Below, one piece after another: positions 10,409-22,635 of a stretch of DNA of 64,000 nt. The notes under the pieces are model-generated. The model saw only the letters and a list, made by a program, of their open reading frames with translations. It did no database searches and was not told where the DNA came from. The position numbers and the translations under genes are program-made. Within the stretch, counting starts at the first letter, position 1. The number at the start of each line of letters is the position of its first letter. The stretch is from Paramyrothecium sp. XJ0827 (Eukaryota > Ascomycota > Sordariomycetes > Hypocreales > Stachybotryaceae), in contig JAJFPB010000007.1 in the NCBI GenBank assembly GCA_020881915.1, positions 806,001 through 870,000 of the forward strand. Direction: 5' to 3'.

Positions 10409-11452
10409 CTAACTTCCTCCTCCCCAAATTTTCATTCTCTCGCGCAGTCTCGTAACATTCTGATCCGCAGAAGCTACAGCGGCCTCGTAGGCCAGCCTGT
10501 ACGTGTGCAAGTTTTCCGTCAATGGCAGACGGCGATCTTTCCACCCAGTCAGCTTCCGGATCTTTTCACTTCCTACCCACTGGCTAAAGTTGAAGTTGAT
10601 TGCAACGTCCAAGCTAGGCTGATCCTCAGGCCTTGCTGACTCGACGAACTCGGCTCCACCAGGGAAACCGTACTCGGTTGCCAGCGCATGAAGCACCGAG
10701 CCGGCCGTAGAGTATTCGCGGGAAGAGATGTTGAAACAATGCCCGTGGACCTCGTCGCGCACAGGGTGCTCGGCAAGAGCTACGTACGCATCACCACAGT
10801 CGTCCACGTGCATTGCGTGCATGATGGACTGCGGGTTGCTTCCAGCTAGCTGCAAGGTCTGCGCGCCTGTGGCCCTCTTTCTTTCTGCATACGCGAAAAG
10901 GGCACCGTAGTAGCTACTGCTGTAACCGTACACGTTTGTTGGACGTAGAACAGCCGCATCGAAAAGGTCATGATGCTCCAAGACCTTTAACGAATACTCA
11001 GACCTGGTCTTGAGGGGACCCGGACCGTTGAGTGGCGTCTCCTCGGTTTGCGGAGCCAGTCCTGGCGTGCCGTCCAAAGGCCCTGTCCCGTAGTCTTTGC
11101 AGCCTGAGCTCCAGAGCACCAGCGGTTTCACACCATGTTCGGCGCTTGCCTCGGCGACCCGTCGGAACACTTGTAGGGCGTCGGCATAGTACTTGGCGTA
11201 GTCAGGTGGCTCGACGCAGCCGACGATGACATCAATGGAGCCGCCTGCACTGCTGAGAAAGTCATCAAGCCAGGAAAGGTCGGTCAAGGAGCCAACCACA
11301 GGAAGAACTTCTTGTGCCGCAAACGATGCTGCTCCTTCCGGTCTTCGTGACAAGCCGTACACTTGCCAGCCGGCGCGTGCGAAGGCGCGGCAGACTGCCC
11401 AGCCGATGTAGCCATTGGCACCGATGACAAGGACATTCCGTGATCTAGTCAT
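10409..11452 (-). CDS. NAD-dependent epimerase/dehydratase (extended SDR)
   Basis: Intronless gene for a 347-residue extended short-chain dehydrogenase/reductase. The N-terminal Rossmann fold starts at once (NVLVIGANGYIGWAVCRAF, dinucleotide-binding GxxGxxG type). The middle has the atypical-SDR pattern WSSGCKDYG and later PTNVYGYSSSYYGALF, where a Tyr of the active-site region is expected. The C-terminal part (GWKDRRLPLTENL) resembles fungal NAD(P)-binding proteins of unknown substrate. An upstream in-frame ATG at 11584 would add 44 residues, but a TATA element at 11517-11524 lies between the two ATGs, so the start at 11452 is preferred. Cytosolic, since no targeting signal is seen. Substrate unknown. 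Confidence 0.88.
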   Translation of the reverse strand: MTRSRNVLVIGANGYIGWAVCRAFARAGWQVYGLSRRPEGAASFAAQEVLPVVGSLTDLSWLDDFLSSAGGSIDVIVGCVEPPDYAKYYADALQVFRRVAEASAEHGVKPLVLWSSGCKDYGTGPLDGTPGLAPQTEETPLNGPGPLKTRSEYSLKVLEHHDLFDAAVLRPTNVYGYSSSYYGALFAYAERKRATGAQTLQLAGSNPQSIMHAMHVDDCGDAYVALAEHPVRDEVHGHCFNISSREYSTAGSVLHALATEYGFPGGAEFVESARPEDQPSLDVAINFNFSQWVGSEKIRKLTGWKDRRLPLTENLHTYRLAYEAAVASADQNVTRLRERMKIWGGGS

Positions 11453-11516
11453 GTTGAGATGTAGGAATGGGTTGACAGGAGCCTGGCATTGCGAGATCAA
11501 CGAGATGCGATCAACA

Positions 11517-11524
11517 TTTATATA
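11517..11524 (-). promoter_or_regulatory. TATA box of the epimerase gene
   Basis: TATATAAA on the minus strand, 65-72 bases upstream of the ATG at 11452. It sits downstream of the alternative ATG at 11584 and therefore decides in favour of the shorter protein. Confidence 0.6.
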
Positions 11525-13780
11525 CTGCCTCAGCAGGCTCCTTTCTAATCTGGGTTCAATAAGGCTGCCGGGATTAGTGAACATTTCATGCCATCCGAGT
11601 GGATGCGGGGCGAATCGGGGATCTAATTGCCCCGCGATGACCTCCAGATAAGCCTGCTTTTAATTGGTCAATGTCATTGTCACATCATTCAATGAAGATT
11701 CATCCTTACTCTTGTCCTGCATCTTCACTCTGGCCAACTTGCCAGGAGATATTAGCTCTACCCAGTCTTCAGAGGTCTGGTCCTAGGTGGGCATCACCTC
11801 ACCCATTGTCATTTAGCCCTGCCCCATAGCAAGTCCTACAAAGCCACATATCTCTCAGCGTTAGCCTTACAGGCAAAGCACAGTAGTTATACCTTCGAGC
11901 TGGAACATTAGAGTTACGCCAATAGCACAATTCTCATCAATGGATCCGAGATGGATCACAATCCACTGAACGTAGTTGCTCAGGTGTAATACTACCTTAT
12001 CGGCTCGGTTTTTTAGCGGTCGAGCTTATACACTTTCAGCCACAGGTCAGGCTGGCCTCCTCAGAACTAAGTCTAATAAGCGGCAGTGGCCTTCGTGGGG
12101 GCCCCTTTTACCACCCGTCCTCTCCCGAATGTCATGGCCTGCTGAGCATTGGTGAAGCCGTGCAAATCCTCACATATCCTTTATCAATGTAACGAATCAA
12201 CATGTATAAGGCCGGCGGCCAGTTTCTGTGCACCGACTTCAGGGGCAATGTGGAGATTTGGATTATAAATCGGCTTGACGCGATCCAGTCTTGCGTCTCT
12301 CGACCCGCTCACAACGTACGCTTGTTCCCGGAATCCACCAAAAAAATGGAGAGCTACAGATTCATAAAATTGAATAGACTGTGACAAATCTGTGTTCTAG
12401 GAGATATTAAAAAATTCTCATGATTAGTCTTACAAGTCATTACAACTTCTCAATTATGAGTCATCGTATTTAAAAGCTCATCAGGTCTGTAATAGGTTCA
12501 ACAAGGAGGCCAAGCACTCCTTTCATTGATCTAGCATCAGTTTGCCTCAACACTGATCATGTTTAATGTGTAGCACAATCTATGAGACGTCTGGTATAAC
12601 CCCGTATAAATCTTTCAGCGTATCTTACATAACGTTAGTCTGAATGAAAGACCGCTAATTAAAGTAACAGTCTGGTCCCAACTATTGAGCACATGTCTTG
12701 TAACGAGCAAGAGACCGAATATAAATGCGGCTGAGGACCAAAATTCTCTTCGACGCGATGACTTCAGACTACTGCCACTAAGTTACTTGCATAACTGGTG
12801 ACACTGGGCCTCCTTTTCATTAGACTAGCTAAGGACATGTAAAGATTGGTCTGCTGAAGCTTTCCACAGGCGTCATTTTGAAGGCTCGAGGCGTTGTGGA
12901 CGCATACAAAGCTACAGCGATATGAATCACCTCTACTCTGGTAAAGGAACGGAAAGAAGAACCAGGGTACTATTAAAGGAGCCGTCAAGCAAAGGACGCA
13001 TCGTTGCATGGATAGATCGTGTCTACGCAGGAGTCTTCGCGATCAACTTTAACATGTTCAGTTGATACTGCTCCTTGCACTGGCTTGATTTTGAAGATTG
13101 ATTCCTCAAAGGTGCGTTCTTGTTCATAATGAAGGTCGCCGTATCGCCACGGCAGCACGCCAGACTAGAGTTGTGTCGAGTGGTCCGCGTTCGGAGAGGC
13201 TCATTATCTACATATTGATTTTGACAGCGGGGGGAAAATAGTTGTGCCAAACTGAGCCAAAATAAAGATAAATGAAGGTTAATGCTGCCAAAGAAGTCAA
13301 TATGCTGGAGTCAATATGCTCATCGATCAAGACGAAAGCGGTAGCCATATAGCAACTGGGAAGTTTCCATGAAGAACTTTCATGTTTGCAATGCTCATCA
13401 AAATGCTATCCATATTAGCTTGGGAGAACGGAGGATGGTCAAGATAGAGGCCAATAGCTTATTTATTTGTTACTGAGTTCCATAACACACCAATGGTCAG
13501 ATAAGACATGTTATTGACCAGCAGATTAATTTGGATGGTCTTCTGAGCTTTCGCTACCTTGTATCAGCCTAACAAACAGTTTTCGAGGCCTCGGCCTTCT
13601 TATGCCACAAGCTAATCAAGATAACCGATCCATCTGATTTCTGGCGGCATTCACCACTGCTTATCTCGCCTGTCGAATATCCTGTCATGATTGACAACAT
13701 CCAAGAGGGTATCCAGGTTAACCTGGGCCTGTGCCAGCCATTCTGGTGCACTGACCATCATTGACACAACCAGACAGCAC
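11525..13780. other. Gene-poor, AT-richer stretch
   Basis: About 2.25 kb in which no open frame has a recognisable domain or plausible gene structure. By eye the part from about 12,380 to 13,750 is richer in A and T than the flanking genes, with many stops in all frames. It may be decayed DNA. A short direct repeat (GTCAATATGCT twice, 13,297-13,320) is the only repeat I noticed. Confidence 0.4.
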
Positions 13781-14550
13781 TTAGCCGCTGCCTCCAAGCA
13801 GGCTTCCTAGTCCGGCCAAGAGTCCGGCAGGAGTTGCCGTTGCCTTCGCAGTGAGATTAGTGCCCGTGGGGACGGCGGGCAGTGTCGGGGTGGGCCTGGT
13901 AGCCGTAGGCTTAGGCAGCGTTGCCGTTCCTGTTCCTAGCAGTGGTGATAGAAGGCCTTCGAGGAGTCCCTGCGGGGGCTGAGGAGTAGGACCGGTTCCC
14001 GTGGGTGGGGACAATAGGCCTGCGAGTAGTCCCTGGACCGAAGAAGCTGGGCCTGGAGGGGTACCGGAGAGGGCGACTAGGGCTAGCAGTAGTGCGAGCG
14101 GGTTGCTGCCACCTAGGCCAAGGGAGTCGAGTCCGCCGCCAAGGAAGGGCAGGAAAAGCGTCCTTTGTTGAGGAGTAAGGACAGCGTCCGCGGCAGGCAA
14201 TGCAGGGCCATCTTGTCCTTCGGTGCTGGCAGCTGCGACATCTTCAACAGCAGCGCGGATAACAGCGTCGAGGGCGGCCGGGTCAACGGCAGCAGCGTCA
14301 ACAGCGGCAGTATCGACAGCGACAGCATCAGCAGCGGCGGCGTCAACGACAGCGTTCTCGACTGGGGCAGCAACGGCGGCTTCCTCAGCGACAGCCTCAA
14401 TCTGTTGCCATTGGGTTAATACAAGCTTGCAGGGAAATATTCGTGCGAAATTATGGAAGGTGGATTGCTCACTGTTGTTCCAGAGTTCGTCTCAATGGGA
14501 GCAGCAATAGCGCCGGACAGCAACAGGGGAAGAATAACGGAGGCCTTCAT
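13781..14550 (-). CDS. Small secreted Ala/Val- and Gly/Leu-repeat protein
   Basis: Two exons, 14550-14473 and 14401-13781 (71-bp intron, GTGAGC donor, AACAG acceptor, TTAAC branch), giving 232 residues. Residues 1-17 (MKASVILPLLLSGAIAA) form a clear signal peptide. After the junction (SGTT|IEAVAEE) comes an Ala/Val/Asp-rich low-complexity block (about 26-75). A hydrophobic Gly/Leu/Pro block follows in which GLLAGLLSPPTGTG, GLLEGLLSPLLGTG and AGLLAGLGSLLGGSG recur. There is no Cys in the mature part, so it is not a hydrophobin. I recognise no family. It could be a cell-wall or surface-active structural protein or an effector-like secreted protein. The signal peptide and correct splice support a real gene. 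Confidence 0.72.
14225..14400 (-). repeat. Ala/Val/Asp-coding microsatellite-like repeats
   Basis: Imperfect GCT/GCC/GTT/GAC codon repeats encode the Ala/Val/Asp-rich block of the small secreted protein (for example AAVDAAAVDPAALDAV). The plus-strand sequence shows recurring AGCGTCAAC/AGCGGC units. Confidence 0.65.
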
Positions 14551-16261
14551 TTTGATGATTGCTGTGGAAGTATCAGAGATGAACAGATAATCTGGTAGAA
14601 GAGAATAGAGAGCAGGGTTGTTGGGTAAAGATTGAAGCAACCTGACGGTTAATATAGTCGAATTGGCGATTATGAGGGCCATGATGCATTTCAACGATGC
14701 GTAACGAGGTCTCCGACGGTGGGAATGCTCGAGCACTTCGCCAGGGAAGCCCTCCCTGGCGACCTATTCTGGCGTGATGTGCATACCTGCTGCCCCCGGA
14801 GTGCGCTTGTGCCATGTTCCAGGCTTGGCTCATGCGCTTAGAGATGAGACCCAGAGTGGTTCCTAAAATCGGTGATAGTACACTTGCGCCCTGGCGCACA
14901 GAGTGGAATGTGATTAGCCTCGTTGCCTGTTGCGACCGTAAAACCGGATACGGATCCGACTTTTATCGATCCGCCGAAAAGAATCGGGTCGAGAGAATAA
15001 ATGGGCATTGTCTAACAGAGTATTAACTGTGACATACTCACACCATCAGACGAATATCAGTCATAACCGTATTTTATTTTATCTTATTGGGCTCTTGATA
15101 CTAACCAAATGCGATAGAAAGAAGAGCACTGGTAAAGGAATTTCTTAATGCAGTAAATCTCCTGGCACCAGGCATGACGCTCGCCTGGTGTTCAATATCA
15201 GGATCTTAAGCTGTCAAATTCAGCTGAAGCGAGTTATACCACATGAACAGCAGCCTGTCCCTTCCGACGTTGCACTAATTGATAGCTTCCATACCATGTT
15301 ATAGACCCAGAAAAAGTTTGTCTCACGAGGTGCAAGGCGCTTGTATCATGAGGAAGTCATTAGGCGACTCTTCCATTGGAAGCGATGTAAGACACCACCT
15401 ACAAGAACTCACGTAACTTCTAGGCCAAATCACGAATCCCGTACCGTGAGGATGGGAAGGCTCACTCGGATGCCGGGAGAGATCCGCAGAGGGAAAGCTC
15501 CTTTTGAGGAGGACCAGCAATCCAGACCACGACGCATTCCAGAGCACTTGACGGTCCGGGGACCATCCACATTCCGCATGCCCACTCAATGCGTGACTCG
15601 AGTAACCCTAACAACGCCGGCGGAGACCAAAGAGAGCCACATCACTCAACTCACCTCCTCGAACAATTCGACTTTCGCCCACGTGGGTGGACGCCCCTAC
15701 CAGTAATGCCGTGAACATTGATGGCCGCCGCGAGGGCGTAAAGTTAAGCTCTGACGCGACAGGAAGAAATGGACCGGCACATTCGGGCCAAAAAATATGC
15801 ACATCTCAATCTATGTGGGCAAGGACGGTGAGAAATTCAACACGCCATAAACGTTGCTTATAAAGATCGTAACGACGTGACTTGGAAGCTCGTCAAGCTC
15901 TTGCGGCTGACAAGCTCTAGTGTTCTGCACGAAGCGCATTAATGTAAGATAACAAGTCATTGTTCGCTATGGGCTAGAGTGATTTGTCATATATAGCAAA
16001 TGTTGCGGTTTCTATTGTAACATGACTTCAGTACTTCGGGCTACCTGAGCTAGAACATATACAAAGCTCTTGTCATAACGCGTGTTAGGTAACAAAATGT
16101 TCTCATTTTCTCTTTTCTAGATATTTCATTGGTCCAGCCGGGTCAAATTGTAAGAGCCTGCTCCGGCTGGAATCAGCGGGACTTTACTCTTACCGTACTT
16201 TCTAACGGCCAGAATTACAACTGCACATCTCTTTTGCCTTCCGTTCACCCTAACTAGATAC
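14551..16261. other. Spacer between the small secreted protein and the NLR gene
   Basis: About 1.7 kb without a supportable gene. A plus-strand open frame around 15,341-15,706 lacks an early ATG and known motifs. The left part must hold the promoter of the small secreted protein, the right end the 3' end of the NLR gene. Confidence 0.4.
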
Positions 16262-19200
16262 CTAGTCTCTCCCAAATATTTCCAAAATATCATCTGCGCC
16301 CACGGTGGCCGCTATGTCCAACGCTGTCCGGTGCTCGTTATCCTCCGCCAAAGCATCAAGCCCTTTGCCCATCAAGAACTGGAACCTCGCCCGTCGCCTT
16401 CCCACAGAGAATCCAATGCTGTAACGGCTTATCACTTCAGCCGCCACAATATGCAAAAGGGACTGGCCCTTGGCATTGGTAGCGTGCCAGTCGACACCCA
16501 GCTGCTCGAAATATGCAAACGCCGTGACTTCCTGATCGTTCACGGCCTCATTCTCCAGCTTCTCACGCTGCTTTCTAGCTTTGAGCATAGCTTCTATAAG
16601 AGCCCCGTCTTTTGATCCTTCGCCCTCCTCCTCAGCCTGAGACTTGGGCAGCTGGACTTTTACACCGCCTGTGCGGAAGAAATGGTAGATTGGTGTTTCA
16701 TTCTTGTTATCGCGCGCGTTGATATCGGCGCCGTGACAGAGGATACTTTCCAACGTTTCCCGTCGCGCTCCAACTACTGCCGAGGTGCTTGCATCGACGT
16801 TGACTTGCCAGGCCCCTCCAAACAGCTCATGTAATGGCGTATGTCCATCTGTGGCGCTGGCACTGGACACATCTGCGCCAGCGGACATTAGTATCTCAAC
16901 CACCTCCCCCAACGTGCTGCGGTGGCCAAGCGTACGGAAAATAGGCGTTCGCCCTTCCTCATCAGCTTGATGGACAAGATCTGGAGCGAGGACCGTCAGT
17001 CGCCTTGCCAGACGCAATGCCATATCCATTGGCGGAGAATTGTCTACCCAAACGCCCTGATCCTTCGAGAGAAACGAAGCTAAATGGTGTAGCGCGTTTC
17101 TACCTAACTTATCATGAATGTGCACGTCGGCGCCTCTCTTGAGCAGTGTTTCGGCTGCTGTCGCGTCGCCCTGTTGGCAGGCGAGAAGAAGCAATGGCAT
17201 ACCGTCTGTATCCTTGAGGTCGACATCCAAACTCGAATGTTCAAGCAGGATTGACAGGTATCGGCTTGGCCGGCAGTATTCTGAACTCGATGAAGTGCCC
17301 TTTCTCTCGAGCATGCGGTGTGCCACTGTTGTGCGCGGATATCTGGCGTTAGGATCTGCACCATGTTCGAGCAAAAGATCCAGCATTTGTCTACAGATCG
17401 ACTCAGAATTATTATCCTTTTGGCCGATGTCACAGATGAGGAGGTCAAGTGGGTATAGTTCTTCAGCACAGTCCGGATCGGCCCTTTCACTGGACCTGGA
17501 TCTCCCATCAGCAGACGTCCAGGAAGGGGTTTCTTTGCCAACTTTGCGCGTGTTGACATCTGCACCGGATGCCAACATCGTGTGGAGTAAGTCTATGTCC
17601 TTGGAGCGGATCGCACTCATCAATGCCGAAGCATCAACAACCGCGCCGTGCTGTACGAGCATCGTGTATGCGGCTCTATTGCCGGCAGCCCGGGCAAGGC
17701 ATGATTTTCCGCGGTTATCAACACTATTAGGATCTGCACCCGCACGTAACAGCACCGCAGTAGCTTCAGCAGTCCACCAGGCTTTGTCGGCATCCAAGAG
17801 GCTGTTGTTCAACGGCGTCAGCCCCTGGATGTCTCTCACATCTACATCCGCACCACACGCAAGGAGGTACGGTAATGCCTGTTGAAATTGCCACCAGTGA
17901 TGTTCACCGCACCGTGTCAAAGCATGAAGAGCTGTTTGAGGCTGTCGGCCCGCCCAATTATCTGGCATTTGCGTACTAGGCCTCGCGCCTTTCTCCATCA
18001 GAACATGTATGACATTCATGTTGGGCTGTGCAGCGAGGCAAGCTGTGATCAAAAGTGGGGTCTTCCTCTGCTGAAATGACTCGTTTCCCGGCCGTGATTC
18101 TTGCTCTTTATGATCGTCTTGCAAGCCAATCCTGGATGCCATATCCGGCGTCAGTACTACATCCAGTAGCCCTGCAAATCCACCTGACACAAGCTTTTGC
18201 AAGGAGTCATGCAAACAATCAAGCGATTCATGGCGGTGCTCTTGGATTACAGAGGGAATAGTCTCAAAGAATCTTCCATGCATGAGTCGTTGAAGGTGAT
18301 AGGGTAGATTTGCACCAGGTCCTGGACTTGAGCTTGCGGCACGTCTGCTCACACATTGATGCGCTTCTGCCTCACATCCCAGTGTGGCCGAAACGCCTAG
18401 GGACTCCCGGGTGCGCATTAAGCACTCAACGGTATAGTCGTTTTGTGCATTGACAGCCGATGTGATGGCCTCGCCTATGAATTGCCGACCAGATTGTGCA
18501 TCGCGCTCAATGAGCAGCGTCAAGATCTCGCCAATGCGTTCGATGCTATTATCATAATCAAAACCGTTCCAATGCCTGCCAAAATAGAGCCGCTTGCCGT
18601 CATTTATCAGGACACTGGCCGCATGAGGCTCGCCGTAGGCCGGCTCATCTCGATTCCAGTTCTCCTGCTCCTTTTCAAAGTCCGCACAACCGCTCCAAGC
18701 TGAGCCTTTGTAAATTTCTGAGCGGACTGTCGCCCCCGCCTCGAGAATTATCTGCACACTCTCGACTCGGCCTGAGGCGCAAGCGTAGTACAATGCAGTA
18801 CGGCCTAGTATATCCTTCGCATCCAATACTCTGAGGAGATTTTCATCATCACGCTTTGATCTTAGCCAATCGATGAGCATGCCGACGGTGTTGCTCTGGC
18901 GCGAGCGTGCTGCAAGATGCAAAGCTGTTAGACCTTCGCGGGTAGCCGAGGCGATATCTGCGCCAGCTTCCAGAAGCCATCGCGTCAAGTCTAGAGAATG
19001 CGTTGAGGCACTATGCAAAGGTGTAATGCCATCGTTGTCGTGGTAGTTAAGGGGCGCAAGCCGATTGTCGAGGAGGTATTCCATTAGAGTGACTTGGTCG
19101 TCTTCCTTCATTGAATTGGGGTTGCTCCGTGCCACCTTTTCGAAACTCCACAGGAGATGGAGTGGCAATTGGCCTCGGTTGTTGGCTTTGTTCTGATCAG

Positions 19201-22200
19201 CACCTAATGCAGTCATTTTCCTGAATAGCTTTGGTGAGCCTCGGAAGCCAACGAAGGCCGGCACCGCGGCATGCCAAATCGTGTTGCCCTCAACGTCCGC
19301 CCGTGTTGAATCGGCTCCTTGTTGAACTAGGAGCTGCAGGATATTTCATCCATATACCTGTTCTGGAATGCAGCGTGCAATACCGTCCGCCCACGCGTGT
19401 CAATGACGTCGAAGCGTGCACTGGCCTCGACCATGGCCGCTAAGAACATTGACATTTCGTGATTTGTAGGCAGTCCATTAGATTCAAGGACCTTCAGAAG
19501 CAATGTGCGGCCTAGTTCATCCTCAACTTCAATGTTGGCATTGGTGGCCTCTAAGAAGGTCACAAAGTCCTTCTCGATGAATTTAAAATGATTCAAGCCA
19601 CTAAAGCCCAAGCAATGTAAAGGCGTTTTGCCTTGCAAGTTGCGCAAGTCTGGATCTGCACCTCCCTCGACCAATTTCTCGAGGACATACCTGGCGGTAG
19701 GCTCTCCGATGTCATGATTCCTTGCAGCGAAATGCAAAGCACTGTTGCCTTCGACGTCGATAAGGGTACAGTCTGCACCCAAATCGAGTAGTTTCTTGGC
19801 CTTTTCCCAGTTCGGCCTGCTGCTTGACAGAGCCATGTGTAGCATTGTTTGGCCCTTGCTACCTGACCTGGCGTTGATGTCTTCTCTTGCGAAAAGAATT
19901 TCCAAGTTATTCTCTCGAGTGCTGGTCCAGATATCTAGCGGTGTGGACCCCCCAGTGCCCAAGGCTCTGGGATCCGCCCCAGCATCCAGCAAACACTGGA
20001 AGGCGATGGGGTGCGTGACTAAATGAAGAGCTGTTATCTTGTTGTCATCTACTTGGGAAACTATAACTTCGGTTAGCCTTTTTCCATGTAATGAAGGAGC
20101 GTCAAAAATCGACGTTTCGAGAAAAGAATTACATACCATCTGCACCGGCTTCAAGCACAAGCCTAAAACACTCTCTTAAGACTTCATCGGCCACTGGCAC
20201 TGATTTGCCATTCTTTCGGTTGCGTTCACCGGAAGCTAAGGCGTGCAATACGTTATACCCGGCTTTTGAAAGTGTTGGCTCCCCGTGGCGATCATAATTA
20301 TGAGGCACATTCGGGTCTGCCCCGGCCTTGAGAAGAAGAGATATCATTCTTGGGTTTCGCGCAGCGCATGCTTCATAGAGTGCTGTTTGTGGGAAAACCG
20401 CGATGCGCGTGTTGTCCTTGGCGTTGATATCCACCAATCCAAGGCTCAAGATCATTTGGACAACATCCGAGCCTTGGTCACCTTCACCGTCCATCGCCCA
20501 GGCTAAAGCTTTCCGAGCGCTTTTCGCGTCTATGATGTATGGCAGAAAAATATTTGCTATTTGCGTATCACATTTTCGTAATGCCGCTTCCATAGGCGGG
20601 TACCTTGGTCGCTCCCCGCCAACCACATTTTCAGATATATGCTTGTTTTTGCCAATGCACTTCCATGGGTTGGCACTAGCTTCAAGCAAGAGCTGAAGCT
20701 TTTTTGAGCTTTTGTTCTGACATACTCCGCTCAGGGCCACGTGAAGCGGCGTTCCTCCGTGGCTATCAAATTGATTTACGTCGAGGTTGTAGCGAAGAAG
20801 TAGGCGGATCATGTCATCATCAGCTGTAGCGATCGCGAGATGTAGGGGGGATTCAGTGTCTCGGCTGCCGCTGTAAGTGGCCGCCTCGGCTCCGTAACGG
20901 TCGAGAATGCTCTCAGCGAAGCTCGTTAAGTTGAGAGGGATGGCAAAGAGCAAAGCACTCATGACCGGTGTCATTTCCTGACCACGAGGCCAATCGCCCC
21001 TGGAGCTATGGTTCTTTCTTGGTGCTGCAAACAGGCTTACCTGCTCCATATACCTCTCTCCGTGCGCGATGAGCAGACTGTGAAGAGCTTCGTTTGTCTC
21101 CAGGGCAGAGTGGCCCAAAGCAGTGGCTTTCTTAATATGCTCAAACCAATTGGTGGCCGCGTATTTCGTGAAAGGCTTGTAGATCTGCCCACTCTTCAAG
21201 GAATAGCACCGGTAGCGAAAGTTCGGCTCCAATTCTACAAGGTCTAATGAACCTGACTTAAGAAAAGCGATACAGATTAATGCAAGGTGGTTGTGGATCG
21301 GACCTGCTTTAAACACCGGAAAGTGTCCGCTGTCTTCGCTAGCCCTCGTAAACCCAAGAAGGTATTCGGTGAGTGAGTGATGAATGATACGGACTGTTTC
21401 ATTTGGGAGGACCTCCAATAAAGGCCCACAAGCTTTTCGTACAAGATCCTTTAGGACGCCGATATCATTGCCATATTGTGACTGGGTAGCCATGACGCAA
21501 TCGGACAGTTCAAGCAGACGTAGGGGCCGAGTAGCATGAGTGACAAGCTGTAGAATTAGTATCTGCAGCTCCTGGGAAATTCCACTTCGACGTGAATGCT
21601 CTTCTAAGAGGTTGGCATACATGACAGACAAGTTGACCGGCAAGCCATCAAGAACTTTATGGATCTCCGCCTCTGTCTGCAGCTCAGATATTGCGTCCAG
21701 GGCAAGTTTTGCATAGAGGAAGAGGCCGTCTGATTTTTTCAGTAGCTTTTCCACGATCTTGGCGTTGGTCTCTGCGGGTGCGTGTGACTGGTTACGCCTG
21801 TGCCAAAGGTAGGCTGTGATGTCAGGCTCAATGAGTTTCTTCTCAAGCCGTATATCGAGTAACTCTAACTTTCTTATCATCTGCTGTATAGCAGGGATGG
21901 GCCGGCTTGTAATAACAAGCTTCACGTTGTCTGGCCGTAGAGTGGCAAATTGATCTAGGAACCCGAGGAACTCCTCAAGCGCGGTATGATCCATCTCATC
22001 CAACGCATCGACTATGCAGTAAACCTTTGGAATATGCTCCAAAGCAAGCTGTAACAAGCCCCAGAGTTCGGTGCAAGTTAGATTTTCAACCGGGTTCGAG
22101 ATATATTTTGCCAACTCAAGTTGCATTGGTGGGCTACGCTCAAGGACCTGGGCGAGCCAGTCCCGTAGGGCGCTCTCTGGGCGATAATTTGATTCAACGG

Positions 22201-22635
22201 TATGACGAAAGAAAAAGTATAGAACTGGATGGCCCTCGAGTGACAAATAATCGATCAATTTTGCTGCAAGAACAGATTTTCCTGTCCCGGGGATTCCTAT
22301 AAACCTTGTCAGTTCCGACACTCAGCCTATTGAAACATGGAGACTTCATGCAACTTACCTCGAATCCAAAGAATGCCGTCATCATGGCTATTATGCCATT
22401 GCTCAAAAATGGATGAATTGAGCGCCCATTGATTGGTACCCTCAAGGTATGAAGACAAGTGTTTCTGGTATTCGCTGCCATCGTGGGCGTATTCCGTAGG
22501 GTTTAGCCAGCCCCTGATTTTTTTCAGGGTAGACTCTTCTTGCGGCAAGATGTTGGCCTCATTGAAGTCGGCAATGGCTGACCGTCCCAGCACAACGAAG
22601 TCCTGCAATAGATTGTCTGATTCATTTGGTGACAT
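16262..22635 (-). CDS. NACHT-ankyrin NLR-like protein, frame broken once
   Basis: Fungal NLR-type protein, a family linked to allorecognition and innate-immunity-like responses. Exons are 22635-22359, 22296-20137 and 20048-16262 (introns 62 and 88 bp, the second with GCTAACC branch), about 2,073 residues if the frame is mended. The short N-terminus (about 92 residues, with LKKIRGWLNP and ILWIRG) leads into NACHT. The P-loop GIPGTGKS (93-100) is assembled across intron 1, Walker B is VYCIVDALDE and sensor 1 is KLVITSRP. From about residue 500 to the end there are many ankyrin repeats (ESPLHLAIA, GGTPLHVAL, GNSALHFAA, GRTALYYACASG). Inside the ankyrin array the frame changes between 19329 and 19348: one frame stops at 19327-19329 and the other is closed by a stop at 19346-19348. 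A 2-base AT excess, or a 1-base loss, explains it. No N-terminal effector domain is recognisable. Start at 22635 is the first ATG in frame. Confidence 0.88.
19329..19348 (-). other. Frameshift site in the ankyrin array
   Basis: Reading from the N-terminal side gives AAFQNRYMDE and then a stop within a few codons. Reading the next frame gives ILQLLVQQGADST, the exact continuation expected of an ankyrin repeat. Only about 20 bases allow the switch, centred on an ATAT at 19341-19344. A 24-base or 50-base intron would either keep the stop or delete a conserved ankyrin helix. Confidence 0.75.

Noticed and set aside
15341..15706. Plus-strand 121-codon open frame
   Set aside because: Begins at TTG, first ATG lies far inside, Arg/Thr-rich composition without motif or splice context.
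17118..17885. Long plus-strand frame of 255 codons opposite the ankyrin region
   Set aside because: Antisense shadow of the ankyrin-coding strand; Ser/Leu-rich translation without domain.
19341..19364. 24-base intron GTATAT...CTGCAG explaining the NLR frame break
   Set aside because: Too short for a spliceosomal intron, and removal (a multiple of 3) leaves the same stop codon.
19341..19390. 50-base intron ending at the same CTGCAG
   Set aside because: It would keep the frame, but would delete a conserved ankyrin helix and lacks a branch site; an indel is simpler. Not fully excluded without transcripts.
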